64,000 bases of DNA. Source: Isoetes taiwanensis (taxonomy: Eukaryota > Streptophyta > Lycopodiopsida > Isoetales > Isoetaceae). The stretch spans positions 1-64,000 of the forward strand of contig JAJEKV010000838.1 in the NCBI GenBank assembly GCA_021234155.1, in the 5' to 3' direction. The notes under the pieces were generated by a model, which searched no databases, was not told the DNA's origin, and saw only the letters and a program-made list of their open reading frames with translations. A program made the translations under genes and the position numbers. This document shows, piece by piece, positions 33,151 through 46,151 of this stretch (the stretch's first letter is position 1; each line of letters starts with the position of its first letter).

Positions 33151-36100
33151 GATAAGTAACAACTTGGGCAGAGTTAATCAGTAACAAATTGATAAAAAAA
33201 TTTATTATTTCAAAAACAACAACGGTAACAAACTAATCAAATTTCAAGAAACAAATCGATACACAAAATTACATTTTGACCAAAATTTGTCTCTAGCGTT
33301 TCCTAGCAGGTTACCCCAGAATTCTTGCTCAATAAGTACTCTACCGCTAAGTCTAACTTCTCTGCTTGTGTAGTTCTCCTCCTCCTCTTCCTCTGAAATA
33401 AACAAATAAAAGCAAGTCATTCCACTTGAATCAAGAATAAGTGGAAACTTAAAGATAAAATAAGTGACCCTTGGTGCGACATCCGTTGCAACCAATACTT
33501 TGGAGTAAAAAATCAAAGCAAATCTGCAAAATTGTGGACAAAAAATCAAGATAAACATGTAAAATTGCACGCATATAAGGAGGGAATTGGGCGAGATAGA
33601 TATGCTGTGGGCAAGTGGGAGGTACCAAGAGAGTAACCCTGAGATGAAGAGTTGGGGCCTGATTGTATTGTCTGCTGGGTTGCTGCCACTTGCCTCCTAG
33701 CATTATTCCTACAACGGCATTATATTTAGGAGGTAATATTGCTAAGCAAAGCAAAGTCACATAAGATAACAAAGCAAACAATTTCTTTTGAAATACAATA
33801 GTGACATGGTAATCTGCATCCATCATGGGGAAACCATTATACCGCATTAGCCCCTTTCTTTAGCATTTGCATAACATCTTTCAGATCAATTTATTCAAAT
33901 ACAACAATAATAGATTTAAGCTAATATTGTTGCCCCTGTTTCCATTCTATTAGTGACACATTAGAGCATTCGCATGGAGATTTTTTGAGGTCGGGAATGA
34001 AAATGGAACAAGAAACTATATCAAATCATCATCCAATCATACACGATTAAAAGAGCACGCTAGTTCTAAACTCCATGCTTCCACTATGATTTTTCTTCGG
34101 ATCCTTTCACCATTGAGCAGCCGTTTCTTATCTTCCCATGGATCCATGTTTGGTTTTGCTAGACCACATAGATGATCCATAAGCATTCGGTTATGCACCA
34201 ATCCGAATATAACTTCGACCATGAAGAGCCACCGTTCTATTTTGCACTGTTATATGCAAATATTAATTTATAAATCATGGGAATCTTTGTCTTGTAGCGA
34301 GCTAGACCATTTTTACCCAAGCCGATCCCTTGATAGAACCCTAAATTTGCCTTAGATTCAAGACAAGTATCTTGTCTTCGACACCACTTGCCACATGACC
34401 GTTTAAGGTTAAAACATTTGGTACTCGCCATAGCCTCTTGCAACTTGGTCTACATGTCTTGAATACTTCGACTTGCCGGAGTAAGCATCAGAGGGAAACC
34501 TACACAATCAAACCCTAAAGTAGTTGCTCGTTGGCTGTATGTCGAGCATATAAAATCTGATTGATCAACATTCGGGCTGAAAGCACCTATGAAGAACAGC
34601 GACATATATCACAATACATCCAATCCCTATGTTAAGGATGGGCGATACTCATAGGAACCACACGAACCCACCTTCTTAGCTGCTTCACCCGATTTCAGTA
34701 CCGCTGCGGTGACACATATGTCTTCGTTTACATCCACAAATGAACCTTGCCTTTCATTTCAAGTCTCAATTAATGTGGAAGCCAATTCAACTCCACAATA
34801 CCCGAACCCCAAAGCGACTACATCCAAAGATCTTCTCGATGTGCAAAAATATCCCATTCCAAATGTTTAATTTGTTTATCCACTTCCTAACGAGAAACAA
34901 ACCATATCATTCCCTTTTTTTTCCAACCTTTTCAATAACAATCAAATGTATGCTAGCCGAAGGCATAAAATTGGTATTTGCGGAACATTAAGAGACCTTT
35001 AGTAAAATACATAGATTAACGAGCATTCTCCGATTGTCGAGAATGGCAAAGCATGCTCCAAGGCACGAGAAGCGATGTCAAGCTTGCTTTGAGAACCTAG
35101 TGCAAGGACAAGCGACATCTCCATCGATCAATCATATGTGAAGCCTCGGTCAAATTTTCTTGGTTTAAGAAAACACAATGCTTAATGTTAATATGAAAAA
35201 TTACCAAGGTTCACGAATAAGTTCCACTTATTTTTAATCACCATGTACCTCATGCTAATTGAAAGCATGCAATAATCATGTGGTGTATAACACAACGATA
35301 AACTCACCGGTCATATTGAACTCTAATTCCGGACTCTAAAAGTACTTCTCCAAAGCATCATCACACGCTATTGATGTTACCTTTTTTGGAGATATTGCTC
35401 CTTTGTGTCTCTCGTGAAATATATGCTTGTGTCTTTTAGCAACTCAGGAAAATGGTGGAGCTATCTCCCAAGGATCCACTTACGCAAATCATTCTCATTC
35501 AATTACTAAACATGAGTAAGCCTAGTAAAAATATGTACTTTTTTATGGCATTTATCCGGAAACACTTGGGTACATAGCAAACAAGCCTACTTATTTGCAC
35601 AAAAACCAGCTTGTCCTAAAAATGAAAATTACGTTGTGTTTACAGGTTTGAATATAGTTCACCTTTAGACAAGATTTCATAAAGTAATGGTTTGAAGATA
35701 AAACGATCAGATTGGTCAACAAGCAAAATCTGAAAAAAAAAAAAAAACAACATATTTGCCGGGTAAGAAATAGGTTGCACAATCGAACATACAAGTTTAC
35801 AACCGGAGAAACAAATTGGTGTTTCAACAGCACTGTGGCTTCTTGCTGAAGGCCAAACTAAAGATTCAAGTCGAAGAAGCGTTATATAATCCACCAAAGC
35901 CACCTCCTAGAATGCAAACCTTTGGTCTCTCGAGACAGAAAGAGCCATCATTAGTTTGAACATACATCACAAAAACACGTTATATCAATTTAGGAAAGTT
36001 TGTCCAATTATATGCAAGAATTATCTTGCTTACATTATGCCATGTGATTTCCAGCCTTACGTAGTGCGAAGAAACTTTATTATCAATTATAGAAAACTTA

Positions 36101-38029
36101 GGAGTCTTTCCTTTCAAGTAAATTGGTCAACAATTACATAACAATGAAACATAAGTTAAGGAAACATGCATATCTCCTTCCTGTCAATGTCGAGTTGCCG
36201 CTTCATAGGTATCGACCAACAAGACTATTCGATCGCTACTGGCAGCCGGACCACTTGTATAAGTTGGCTATATCATCTTCCACGGCAATGAGTTCTCCGA
36301 TATTCGGAACCATTTGAAAACTCCTCACTCGAGGTCCTTACCAAGAACCTGTTCCATCCGAATACTTCTCTTGCATTAGAAAGAATACCACTTTCCCAAG
36401 TCTTTGTTGTGTAGAGTAATTCGATCCAGCGTTAAGAATAAACCTGCTGATGCTACATTACAACCTAGGGATTTCAAAACATCAGCTATGATCAAAATTA
36501 TGAGACGATGTCGGCGGAAAAGGATCAACAAACAACGGATTACTCTACCTAAGAAGGAAGCTCATCGCCACTTTCACGGGTTGTGGGGTAGCCCACAATG
36601 CCCTAACGGTTGATTGATAATGCATTCAAATAAAGTCTATTTTATGGAAAATTTTAAAAATGCCCTTATATTTTTCGTGTATTTGCCAAAATGCCCTTGT
36701 ATTTCTTATATTTATCAAAATGCCCTATTTTTTCATACGCTTCATGAATTTTGGAGACCGATTACGGGTCCGATAGATGGATTTTGGGTCTCGACCTCCT
36801 GTGACATAAAGTTTTGATGAGGTCTTGAATTAGAGGAACTCCATAATGCAGTAGATAAGGGGCTGCATACATGGGTGGAACCATACTAAAAAATACGGTG
36901 GACAATAAAAAATGGGTAATGCCCCTAACTTTGCTAGCAGGCGGGGAGTTCCGTAAATGGGAACTTCGTGCGAATGTAGTTCCCGATAGCACCTATATTG
37001 GGAGACGTTGGAAGTTCCCAAAACTCTTGACCCTTGGGAGCGGAGTTGAGAATGGGAACCAAGTTCTGTGAGCTATGCCCCACGGCCGACTAGGCAAAAC
37101 CACAACACTTCCAAACATGTGAATAACCTAAACCTTCAAATCAAACCTTCAACATAAGCACTCCTTCCCATTCGGCAACCACGATGTGCATGCAAGCTTT
37201 TGAACTTGAGCGACAATCTATGCGGGCACGCCAAAATCACCAAGGAAGTGGCTTTTAAATATTTTGAATGTAACATCATAGCTACACCTTATTTGCCCAT
37301 TTTCCTGAACTTTGGCATTTATTCATACAAGACGTGAGAGGCATGATTACAACATCAGTGAAGTTTAATCCTACATCAATGTGCTACATCTACTAACTAG
37401 TAGCGGACTTAACTAGTCTCAGAACTATATAGCAGCCCCTATTAAACACACAAGGAGAGGCCAAAGTTACCAACACTTCTAGCAGCGTCAAGTTGTACCG
37501 GGCACTATATGCCCAGCGCACCTATCACGGAAGCAAAGCACAACCTAACCATAAAGCATAAGGGACCTAATGCGCACGTGCTAGTAATTAAAAAACATCC
37601 ACAAACTAAGCATACAAATGCCCCATACGTGATGTTGTAAATAACAAGTCACATAAAGACAAAGCTTGGTGGAGCCATTAAGCGGGAATGCTAATATATG
37701 AAGCGGGCGATTGTAGCAAAGACAAGAAGATGGGATTGTGAAAGCACATAAAGAGGCAATGGCAAAAGCGGAGCGTTAAAATATCCGAAGGTAGAAGCAA
37801 CAAGTGTATCTACATCTTTGTGTTCTAGCCTTTGCATGCTTCGGGGGTAGACCAAAGATAATGATCTATTTTGGCAAAGCCATCAATGATTCTTTCTCTA
37901 CCATGCAAACCATCGAGGCGACCGCCAGCGATCTTTAACTAACACAAACACAATATACTTCAAAAATACTACAAAAATTCAACGAGTCTTTGCCTTTAAA
38001 TTTACTTTTAATTGAAAATACCCTTGAAA
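33150..38029. other. Intergenic stretch without recognised genes
   Basis: Open frames are short (under about 130 codons) and none has a recognisable domain. Small tandem elements: AAAATGCCCTTATATTT-like units three times at 36,656-36,735, and an (A)n run at 35,731. Minus-strand frames around 34,037-34,443 have mixed, protein-like composition but no recognised motif. Confidence 0.4.
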
Positions 38030-38470
38030 CTACCCTTTGCTTGAAAAATACACGGTAATTATTACAATTCTCTGTTTTCTTGTAATTTCCCTTCCTCCAG
38101 GATCCCCTTTTATTTTAAGGTACCCCAATCCATTCATAAATTCTTGAAAATACCCCAATCCATTCGCAAATTCCCTTTTGAACCGGTCCCCTTTTCTTGA
38201 AAATACCTCAATACATTCGCAAATTCCCTTTTGACCAATTCCCTTTCTTGAAAATACCCTGATGTGCATTTGCAATCTCCTATTTCTACTAATTCCCCCT
38301 ATTAGGATATACCCTTTTGTTCAAGAATCTCCCGTTTCTACTAATCTCCCCTTGTACGATATACACCTTTTGTTCAAGAATTCCCCGTTGCATGAAAATA
38401 CCCCATACTATATTACCCTTTTTTCTTCAAGATTCCCCATTGCAAAGGGAAATAACCCATTGCTCTCAAG
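38030..38470 (+). repeat. Minisatellite of TTGAAAATACCC / CATTCGCAAATTCCC words
   Basis: Units of about 30-50 bp built from TTGAAAATACC(C/T)CAAT, (C/A)CATTCGCAAATTCCC and TTTTGAACC/TTTTGACCA repeat through 38,270, then CCCCGTT/TTCAAGAA(T/C) variants to about 38,470. It shares the ATACCCC theme with 32,870-33,150. Confidence 0.7.
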
Positions 38471-38679
38471 TCCCCAGTTCTCTAAGGGGGATTTTTCAGG
38501 GGAATCTGAGCATCTTTTTGTTGTGTTTTATGCCTATGGAAAAAATTCGAGATGACATGAACCCTGATCCTAGCTGGAATGATTTTAACAACGCAGACCA
38601 CGATTCTATCCATTGGGCCAAATTTTTCCTGTTTAGTCCAAAAACACATTCGACCCATCCCTTCTGTGATGTGGGTTCC

Positions 38680-38868
38680 CTATTGCGATGTGGACAGTGC
38701 CCAAATGTGTACAAATTGTTGGCACGATGCTCTTCTTTTCATTCCTTTGACCAAATTCACTGCCCAACTGTATGGTGCAAACGGAAAATGCTTTACTCAT
38801 TCAATAAATTTAGAATAGCTACATTAGGCTTTAACCTGACTGTTAGAGAAAAAACTTGCTGGCATTAG
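38680..38868 (+). repeat. CGQCPNVYKL-coding repeat, copy 2
   Basis: Part of a 183-codon open frame (38317-38868). The segment CGQCPNVYKLLARCSSFHSF is shared with 32220-32322. This copy retains the longer open frame. Confidence 0.45.
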
Positions 38869-39845
38869 AATCAAACATCACCCCCATTTTGAATTTGTGG
38901 TCTTGAGACATAGCTCAAACCTTCACCCTCAAATTTCTGGTCCACTTTGCCTCAATTTTTTGGTTAATTTCGATTTTCCCTGCTTCAAGATATCTAAAAT
39001 TCTTGGCCTCATAAGGTAAAATCATGTCTAAATGCGGTATTAAACATGGAAATCCCACCATATGAATCCAGATTTTAAATTGTAAACATCCACTTAGTTC
39101 TCTATTGGGACTTGCTGTTGTAGCCATCCTATGCATATCAATGGTACAATTAATACTAGTAGAACATCTACGCCTAATAGAATAATTTCTATCAAGAAAA
39201 CAATTTCTAGATTCCATGGATCCACTCCCTAACTTTATTGATTTAATCCTCATTTTGCGCTACTATAGAGTAGCCTTTTTCACGTGTATGCATGACAGAG
39301 GGCTCTATAAGCAGAAGTTTTTTAAACCATCATATTATTCCACATTTCAGATTCTTGGAGAAATCCACACACATGAATTTGCTTGAAAAAAAACACACTA
39401 CTCAACATGCGAGTCAGGTGTGCCAGGCATAGACTAAACATTGTAGGCAATGAGCTAGTTTTATTTTACCCTCGACAATCCGTTAACAGAATTGAGAGAT
39501 CTGAAGATCATAATGCTGAAGAGCAATACACCCAAAAGCAAATCAGTAATGAAAAAGAGAGGTCGTCCAAGGCAAGCACAATTCATATCCATGCGAATTA
39601 AACTTCATTTCTTTACTTTAAATTCTTTATTTAACTAACGTCTATCAAGTTTGATTTTCAATAAATTACTCCCACTTATCAATGAGCGTCATACACAACA
39701 GGGACAATACCAAGCTCGAAAAAAATTGAAAAAAGCTACCATAAAAGCAAAAGGTCAACAAATCTCTATAGCTCCAGAACTTGCATCTTTCATATCCAAA
39801 GTACAAATTTGAATCCTTTTCGATTCATTTCCCTTCGGAGATCGA
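38869..39845. other. Intergenic, no recognised gene
   Basis: Short unrecognised open frames only (for example 39253-38915 on the minus strand). Confidence 0.4.
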
Positions 39846-39909
39846 TGCACCCTCTACACCGTGGGCGCCGCACCGAGGGCTAGACTTGGGTTTGATTCCC
39901 AGGGGTGCA
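39846..39909 (+). other. tRNA-like head with B box at the start of the tandem array
   Basis: TGCACCC at 39846 pairs with GGGTGCA at 39903-39909, giving a 7-bp acceptor-like stem around 50 nt. Near the 3' side, TTGGGTTTGATTCCCAGG carries a B-box-like GGTTTGATTCC; in the second unit it is GGTTCGATTCC, an exact B-box match. No convincing D-arm or A box, so it is not a functional tRNA; a SINE-type head is the likeliest reading. Confidence 0.4.
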
Positions 39910-41014
39910 TTAAAACTTAATTACAAATATAAAGAGGAAGTATGAGAAAGCGCAAATTGTCTCTATCTACAATATTCTAATACATCGCTAATACAACTAT
40001 CCTCACCAATATAAGTGCCACCAATAATTCACAAATACATATGCACTGTGCGCACTATATACACTACATTAAACACACGACCACTACCCAGCTATTAGTA
40101 ACAGATACCTGCCATCGAAATTATATTGTTGGATGCATAAGGCGCCGGCTTCGCCGGCGTTAAACTCTTGTATATAGATATATTTCATGATGATGTATAC
40201 CTGTACAGTTTGACAACATTCTTATTACTGCCACGATCTTTCTATCAAAACCCCTTTGGAGCAGGGTTTTTTTAATTTAATAAGTTTGTTGCGCTCCTTC
40301 ATTGGGTCCCATAGGCCGATTGGTCTCCGTGGACGATAAAACAAGAAAAATTAGTTTAAAAATAAAATATTCTTTTAAGAGCATAGAATAGGCAGATATG
40401 ATTGTCCTTTGGGAATATGTGCCTAAAATCGTAAGTTGTCAATGGGCTGATTTTGCACTGATTAATGAAATACGACGGTTGTATGAACTGTAGAATATGG
40501 TCTCAGTATGTCTCAATTTGATACATTGAAGTACAAATGCTAAGACATGGGTATAGTCCATGGTTTTTTATTGATGGTCCATAATATAGACCATGTTTTT
40601 CAATTAAAAGAAATAGTATGATGGTTTATCAAGATGATTAAGACAATATTATGAGGCTAATAACGTTAATATCTTGGAGTTGGAATGCCATTATAAATAA
40701 GCTTAATTTACACAAGGAATGTTAGACAAAGGTATGTAGCAGTGCTAGTTAGGCTTTTGTCAAGGCTACTTCTAGCTTCCCTTTTTTTTTTCTGAAGTTG
40801 TTGTTACCAGTATATATTACAATTTAAAAGGGATGAGTTAGAATAGTACATTATCCATAGAAAGAAGAGAATCTTTCCATACAGTATCTTTATTGGAAGG
40901 CCTCATTGTAGTAACTAACAAAGACTTATACAACCATTGTTTAATCTCCAGTAATACAATCTAAAAACAAAACGTCGACGCCACTTCCTAATTGTACATA
41001 GAAACCAAGCTCGA
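39857..41014 (+). repeat. Tandem array unit 1 (1,158 bp)
   Basis: Begins ACACCGTGGGCGCCGCACCG and ends GAAACCAAGCTCGAC, where unit 2 starts without a gap. Internal landmarks are a B-box motif, a hairpin at 40143-40159, a CCCC...GGGG hairpin followed by T7 (about 40,253-40,273) and a 3' module of about 230 bp beginning after a T run (40,783 on). Confidence 0.85.
40143..40170 (+). other. Hairpin plus CTTG in array unit 1
   Basis: CGCCGGC-TTC-GCCGGCG is a perfect hairpin, followed after 7 nt by CTTG (40167-40170) and T. In unit 2 the hairpin is decayed (41301-41317) but CTCTTG is kept. The spacing from the end of the hairpin to the end of CTTG (11 nt) resembles the other hairpin-CTTG ends in this window. 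Confidence 0.6.
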
Positions 41015-41962
41015 CACCGTGGGCGCCGCACCGAGGGCCAGACTTGGGTTCGATTCCCAGGGGTGCATTAAAACTTAATTACAAATATAAAGAGGAAGTA
41101 TGAGAAAGCGCAAATTGTCTCTATCTACAATATTCTAATACATCGCTAATACAACTATCCTCACCAATATAAGTGCCACCAATAATTCACAAATACATAT
41201 GCACTGTGCACGCTATATACACTACACTAAACACACGACCACTACCCAGCTATTAGTAACAGATACCTGGCATCGAAATTATATTGTTGGATGCACAAGG
41301 CGCCGACTTCGTCAGCGTTAAACTCTTGTATATAGATATATTTCATGATGATGTATACCTGTACAGTTTGACAACATTCTTATTACTGCCACGATCTTTC
41401 TATCAAAACCCCTTCGGAGCGGGGTTTTTTTAATTGGGACAGTAATAAGTTTGTTGCGCTCCTTCATTGGGTCCCATAGGCCGATTGGTCTCCGTGGACG
41501 ATAAAACAAGAAAAATTAGTTTAAAAATGAAATATTCTTTTAAGAGCATAGAATAGGCAGATATGATTGTCCTTTGGGAATATGTGCCTAAAATCGTAAG
41601 TTGTCAATGGGCTGATTTTGCACTGATCAATGAAATACGACGGTTGTATAAACTGTAGAATATGGTCTCAGTATGTATCAATTTGATACATTGAAGTACA
41701 AATGCTAAGACATGGGTATAGTCCATGGTTTTTTTATTGATAGTCCATAATATAGACCATGTTTTTCAATTAAAAGAAATAGTATGATGGTTTATCAAGA
41801 TGACTAAGACAATATTATGAGGCTAATAACGTGAAAAGATTCAGATATCTTGGAGTTGGAATGCCATTATAAATAAGCTTAATTTACACAAGGAATTTTA
41901 GACAAAGGTATGTAGCAGTGCTAGTTAGGCTTTTGTCAAGCCTACTTCTAGCTTCCCTTTTT
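41015..41962 (+). repeat. Tandem array unit 2, first part
   Basis: Near-identical to unit 1 until CTAGCTTCCCTTTTT. The unit then stops at an insertion and resumes at 55,431 with TTTTTTTTGAAGTTGTTG. Confidence 0.85.
41408..41434 (+). other. CCCC/GGGG hairpin followed by a T run
   Basis: AAAACCCC and GGGGTTTT flank TTCGGAGC, followed by more T. Present in units 1 and 2 and, in changed form, in the inverted copy at about 60,715. It looks like a factor-independent terminator, but in a plant nucleus it is more likely a structural part of the repeat or a Pol III stop (T run). Confidence 0.45.
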
Positions 41963-43500
41963 GGGTTGCCCCTGGGGGGCAAACCCTCGTTTATGTGGGT
42001 ATGTGGGCATATCTAGGTATATGCCGGCATATGCCTAGCATATGCTGGTGACTGCTCCAAACTGGCTGTTGCCTGTAAACTCTCGGTCATACTTTCGGCA
42101 TTGCTCCTCCTTCCTTCCAGCCATTTTGGGCGCCCATCTCGGTGTCTTTTTTGACATCTAATCGGTTGTTCGAGTGCCTGCATCATTTCCGCTTATGAGC
42201 TCTGGCGATTGTTGTTTGGCTATGAAAGAGCTAGGGAAGCATAACAGGATTTGTTTATGGAGCTTAGAAACTAGTCTTGCCTTCAATTTTCGGCCTCAGC
42301 TTCTGCTCTAAGGATCATCTTCGGGGATTTCATCCAAGCTTCAGCTAATTTAACTTCAGGGACGAATCATTTCATATTTGGGCTTTAATATGTTTGCAAA
42401 ACAGGGGATTTAGGTCTTAGAATATCACATTATGGCAGAGCCGTGACATTTGGCTTCCTGGCTTCCAATTAGTCAGATTCATATGGCTTTGGTTTCTTAA
42501 TTTGTTTTTTCCTCATGTGGGACTAGTGCGGCTGACCTGAGCTCCAATATCTCTAAGTCCGGTATTTGAAAGCTTCAACGCTTCATTATAGAGCTTAATT
42601 TTGAGGGCCTTCGTGGATTCAATCCCGCAGGAGTTGGCAAATCTAGATAATCTGAAAAGAATGGTCCCAATCTGAAAGGAAAGGAATTGGACAGGCTTCA
42701 AAATTTTCGCCATGTTCTTGGCTTCATTTTTTCAGAACCCCTTTTTGCATTTGCGGGCTCAGTGGTTCCAAAGCCCAATGTTGTGCCGCGACGTGCCGCT
42801 ATTTTGCTCCCAGCCTCCGCCTCCATACTGCTGGTATGCAGCCGTTCTTGGCAGATAAAACCTGCGGTTCCACACAAAAAGGCGACCTTGCATCAATACT
42901 GCGAGATAAAGTGGTGAAGCAGACCGGTATTTATTCACTGTTATGTTTTTTGCTTATATCTGTAGCAATTAAGCAGGATCCCATACAGATGCCAAAAATC
43001 CTTTGTCGTTTGGGGGTACAAAATATCTTCGGCTTCGGAGGTCGCGGGATAATGCTCTGGAATCCAAGAGCCCAAAACAGATTGTGCCCTTCTTAAAATA
43101 GAGCTGTGAGGATTCCGGATTTGTGCCAGCTCCTATGATTTGGTTGTCTTTTTTTATTATATGTATGTGTGACCTCTGTATTTTTGCAAGAGCTTTGAGT
43201 GCTTAATATTAGAGAAAACGTATTTGAAACAGTAATTGCTAACAAGGAAATTGGTCTTTATTTTGTAGGTGGTTCTTGCTTAGAAAATGTTTTTGGAAGG
43301 GACGTTGAATTAAGCAAGGGACGTGCAGAGATACCATAAGATTATCTATTAACAGATTACATATACCGTTGCTTCTCATATTTTAATTGTTTTAATTGGC
43401 TGCACCTAATAACATCTCTTTAATCTGTCTATTTGTTTTCTTCCATTACTTAAATTTGATAACTTCTTGCTCCTTCATTCCAGGTACATGCACATGCAGG
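41963..43500. other. 5' part of insertion 1, no recognised gene
   Basis: After the terminal palindrome come repeated ATATGCC(G/T)(G/A)(C/T)ATATG words (41,995-42,050). About 140 bp of this 5' end match the inner element at 45,812. Open frames 42687-42917 and 42836-43096 are unrecognised. Confidence 0.45.
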
Positions 43501-43760
43501 ATGCTCTTGGATCCAGGATAGATAAAACATTTATTGTGGTTGCAGCAAAGACGTGTTATGGACAATGCGGTCAGGTTAGGTGAACATTGCAGGAGTAGAT
43601 TTTGCACTTACATCTGAATCATCTTTTCAAGGTTTCAAGGAGCCATATTATTGTGATGCAAATAGATTCTCTATTGAAGACAAAACAAAGAATTCTTGGC
43701 ATCCTGATCATATATCTGTTACTGGTGTGTTCTTTGTGCATTTATGCATGCATATCGGGC
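43500..43760 (+). pseudogene. Unidentified exon-like fragments in insertion 1
   Basis: Protein-like text such as MQDALGSRIDKTFIVVAAKT (about 43,496) and GFKEPYYCDANRFSIEDKTK (about 43,632) is shared out over two frames with splice-like edges (CAGGTACATGCAC at 43,482). The source genes are not recognised. They sit upstream of the Hsp70 fragment. Confidence 0.3.
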
Positions 43761-44006
43761 TTCTTGATCCGGCGCTATGAAAAGCTTAACTTTGTAATTA
43801 ATGGATGTTCGCTAGAGGTGGTCTGGAGCTCTGTCGTGAGGCACAAAAATCCTTTCCAGGCACATTGCCAGTTGGAAATTCCAGCCTGCTTTTTTTATTT
43901 CTCATGCCGGCCGTAAGTTTTTTTTCTTTGCCTTGCTTCATCTTCTTTTTTATTCATAGGCTTAGGCATTTGTTCTCTCAAATCTTTACCCTATATTAAA
44001 GTGCAG

Positions 44007-44271
44007 ATTTGAAGCGTCTGATGGGCAAAAAATCTCCAGATTCTAGCATTCATTGGGATGTTAAGAATAGGCCCTTTAAATTAGGTTGTGAAGCAGGAAA
44101 TAGCCCCTTGATCGATGTGGAGTACAAAGGTGAAGAAAAATCTTTCTGTCCTGAAGAAATTTGTGGTATGATATTGGAAAATGTCAAAAACATTGTTGAA
44201 TATTATTTAGGAAGAGCCATTAAATATGTGGGGGTTACCATTTTTACTAATTTTGCCATTTTGTGTTACGG
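44007..44271 (+). pseudogene. Hsp70 nucleotide-binding-domain exon fragment
   Basis: After an intron-like acceptor (TTAAAGTGCAG) the frame reads (D)LKRLMGKKSPDSSIHWDVKN, then RPFKLGCEAGNSPLIDVEYK and GEEKSFCPEEICGMILENVK ... YLGRAIKYVGVT. This corresponds to cytosolic Hsp70 from the D(A)KRLIGR.FSD block to the AYLG..VK.AVVTVPA block (roughly residues 78-150 of the normal protein). The upstream edge coincides with the conserved single intron of plant Hsc70 genes, so the piece derives from genomic DNA, not cDNA. Similarity ends before the FNDSQR motif. Confidence 0.8.
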
Positions 44272-44377
44272 CGATTATTGCAAGCTCTCTCAGCGTTGCT
44301 GCCTTTTGGCACATCCTTTAGTTCTTGCGGTAGCAGTGGCTGAAGTTTGTATTGCTTGGCATTCTCTATAAGACGGT

Positions 44378-44905
44378 GGCACAAAAGATAAAGGGCTTGC
44401 CGTTATCAAAGATTTGCATGATGATCTGCATCAGATCTATAATTCTACAAGAACAATCGATCAGTTATCAGGGGCCCCTGCACAAGAGATCAATGCTTTC
44501 CTTTCAAGCCCCCTGACCCAGGCATTTGATTTGCAATGATTTTTTGTAACAAGAGACAAGGTATGCGAAAACATATTGGCCCTGGTCTCGACAACTTTTC
44601 TACAAGTTCTGTTATTCCCTTCTATGCATAGATCCTCTTAGAGCAACATGTTTCAAAAGATATCCACGGGCAAACTTGCTTTGATTACTATGTTATACAT
44701 CATTCATGGCATAATCTCGCATACTCTCTGTACAATGCTTGAAGAAGTTCCTGATGAAGTTCTCTGGAAAAGAGAGCTGCAAATGTGCTTAGATTTTGCC
44801 CAGCAAGACTATGAGAAGGGCATAAATTTGGCTGCGATCTTCTTATACTGGACGATGTGGTCTCTCCCTGTTTCTTACTGCATTGTGCAGATTGAGAAGT
44901 AAGGC
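44378..44905 (+). pseudogene. Unidentified exon-like fragments downstream of Hsp70 piece
   Basis: Open segments read TKDKGLAVIKDLHDDLHQIY ... LSGAPAQEINAFLSSPLTQA (about 44,383-44,530) and, in 44648-44902, a hydrophobic protein-like stretch (MLEEVPDEVLWKRELQMCLD...). I do not recognise the source genes. Confidence 0.3.
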
Positions 44906-46151
44906 ATGTTGGCATCGCATTTTCTGGTGCCAATATGTCATAAGCAAGCAGGGTTTAGGGCAAATTGTGCAGGTTGTTTAATTTTTCGCAGTTGTAAGGA
45001 AAAGAAAAGAAACATACAAGTTTGAATTAGAATAAGGCCAATCTATCTTTTCACTATATTGTGGGATTTGTAGTGTCATCTTGCTGCTGCAGTGACAGTA
45101 CAAATTTTTTACTTATGGCATCAAGCTAAATGTTCGCGTGGATTGAGGGAAAACATTATCGATGTTATAAGATTTCAAACTTATGCCATTTGCCCTGATG
45201 TACAGATTCTTTTTATCCCATTATTTTCTAAAGGTGCTACTAAATGTTCCTCTTCACTTGCAAATTGTAAAATCTAAGTGTCTTTTGAGCATAGTAACTT
45301 TTGAACTCACACAACTGTGGCCCTTTTCCTTCCTTCCTTTATTTTGTTGCCTTGGTGTTTGTTCCATTGATTAGGTGCATGTATATCTGATTATTTATAG
45401 ATTTGAATTGTGGTAATTCATATGCTTGCACTGGCCTAGTAACTATCAGTCGTTGGTATTCTGTGCATATGCAAGATTGTTATAACTTTTCACCAGATGA
45501 AGGACACATCAATTGCATGATTGCCTGTTGGATGCATGGTAACGCAGAATTCGGAAGCAGGTGTTTCTGGATATTGCCAGAAATTGTTGTTAGCTATAGT
45601 TAGAATAAGAATCCCTGCAATGAGAATACACAGAAAATCAAGTGCATTTGCAGTCAAACCTGTAGCTGTAGATTAAAATACCCAACTTGAAATTGGAGAA
45701 CTGGAAAATAGATCCAGTCTAGGCCTATATTCTTTGCTTTCTAGAGAGATTATTTGTTATACTGCATATATTTGCATGATGCCGAGCCTAAACTATTGTT
45801 TATTGTTTTTTGGGTTGCCCCTAGGGGGGCAAGCCCTTGTTTATGTGGGTTTATGGCATATTTCAAGTATATGCCAGTATATACCAATGACTGCTCGAAA
45901 CTTGCTATAGGGTGTAAATTGGCGGTGGCGCTGTTGTTGGGCAGCCACTTTGGAAACCGGTTAACCTGTGCTTGGCGACGGAAGGAGAGAAAATGAAGGT
46001 TTAGTTTGAACAGGGGAAATAATTCAGAATAATCACCATCACCATGCCGCTCATTTTGATACAATCGCAGATGGTAGAGGCCAGCGACAGTTTCATGCCG
46101 GAGAACTTCAGGTTTGAATATGTTTGCATAAATTAAATTCGTTTTTGCAGT

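Noticed and set aside
41408-41434. Bacterial-type rho-independent terminator (hairpin plus T run)
   Set aside because: It lies inside a nuclear repeat present in several copies with no bacterial context; structure alone is not evidence of termination here.
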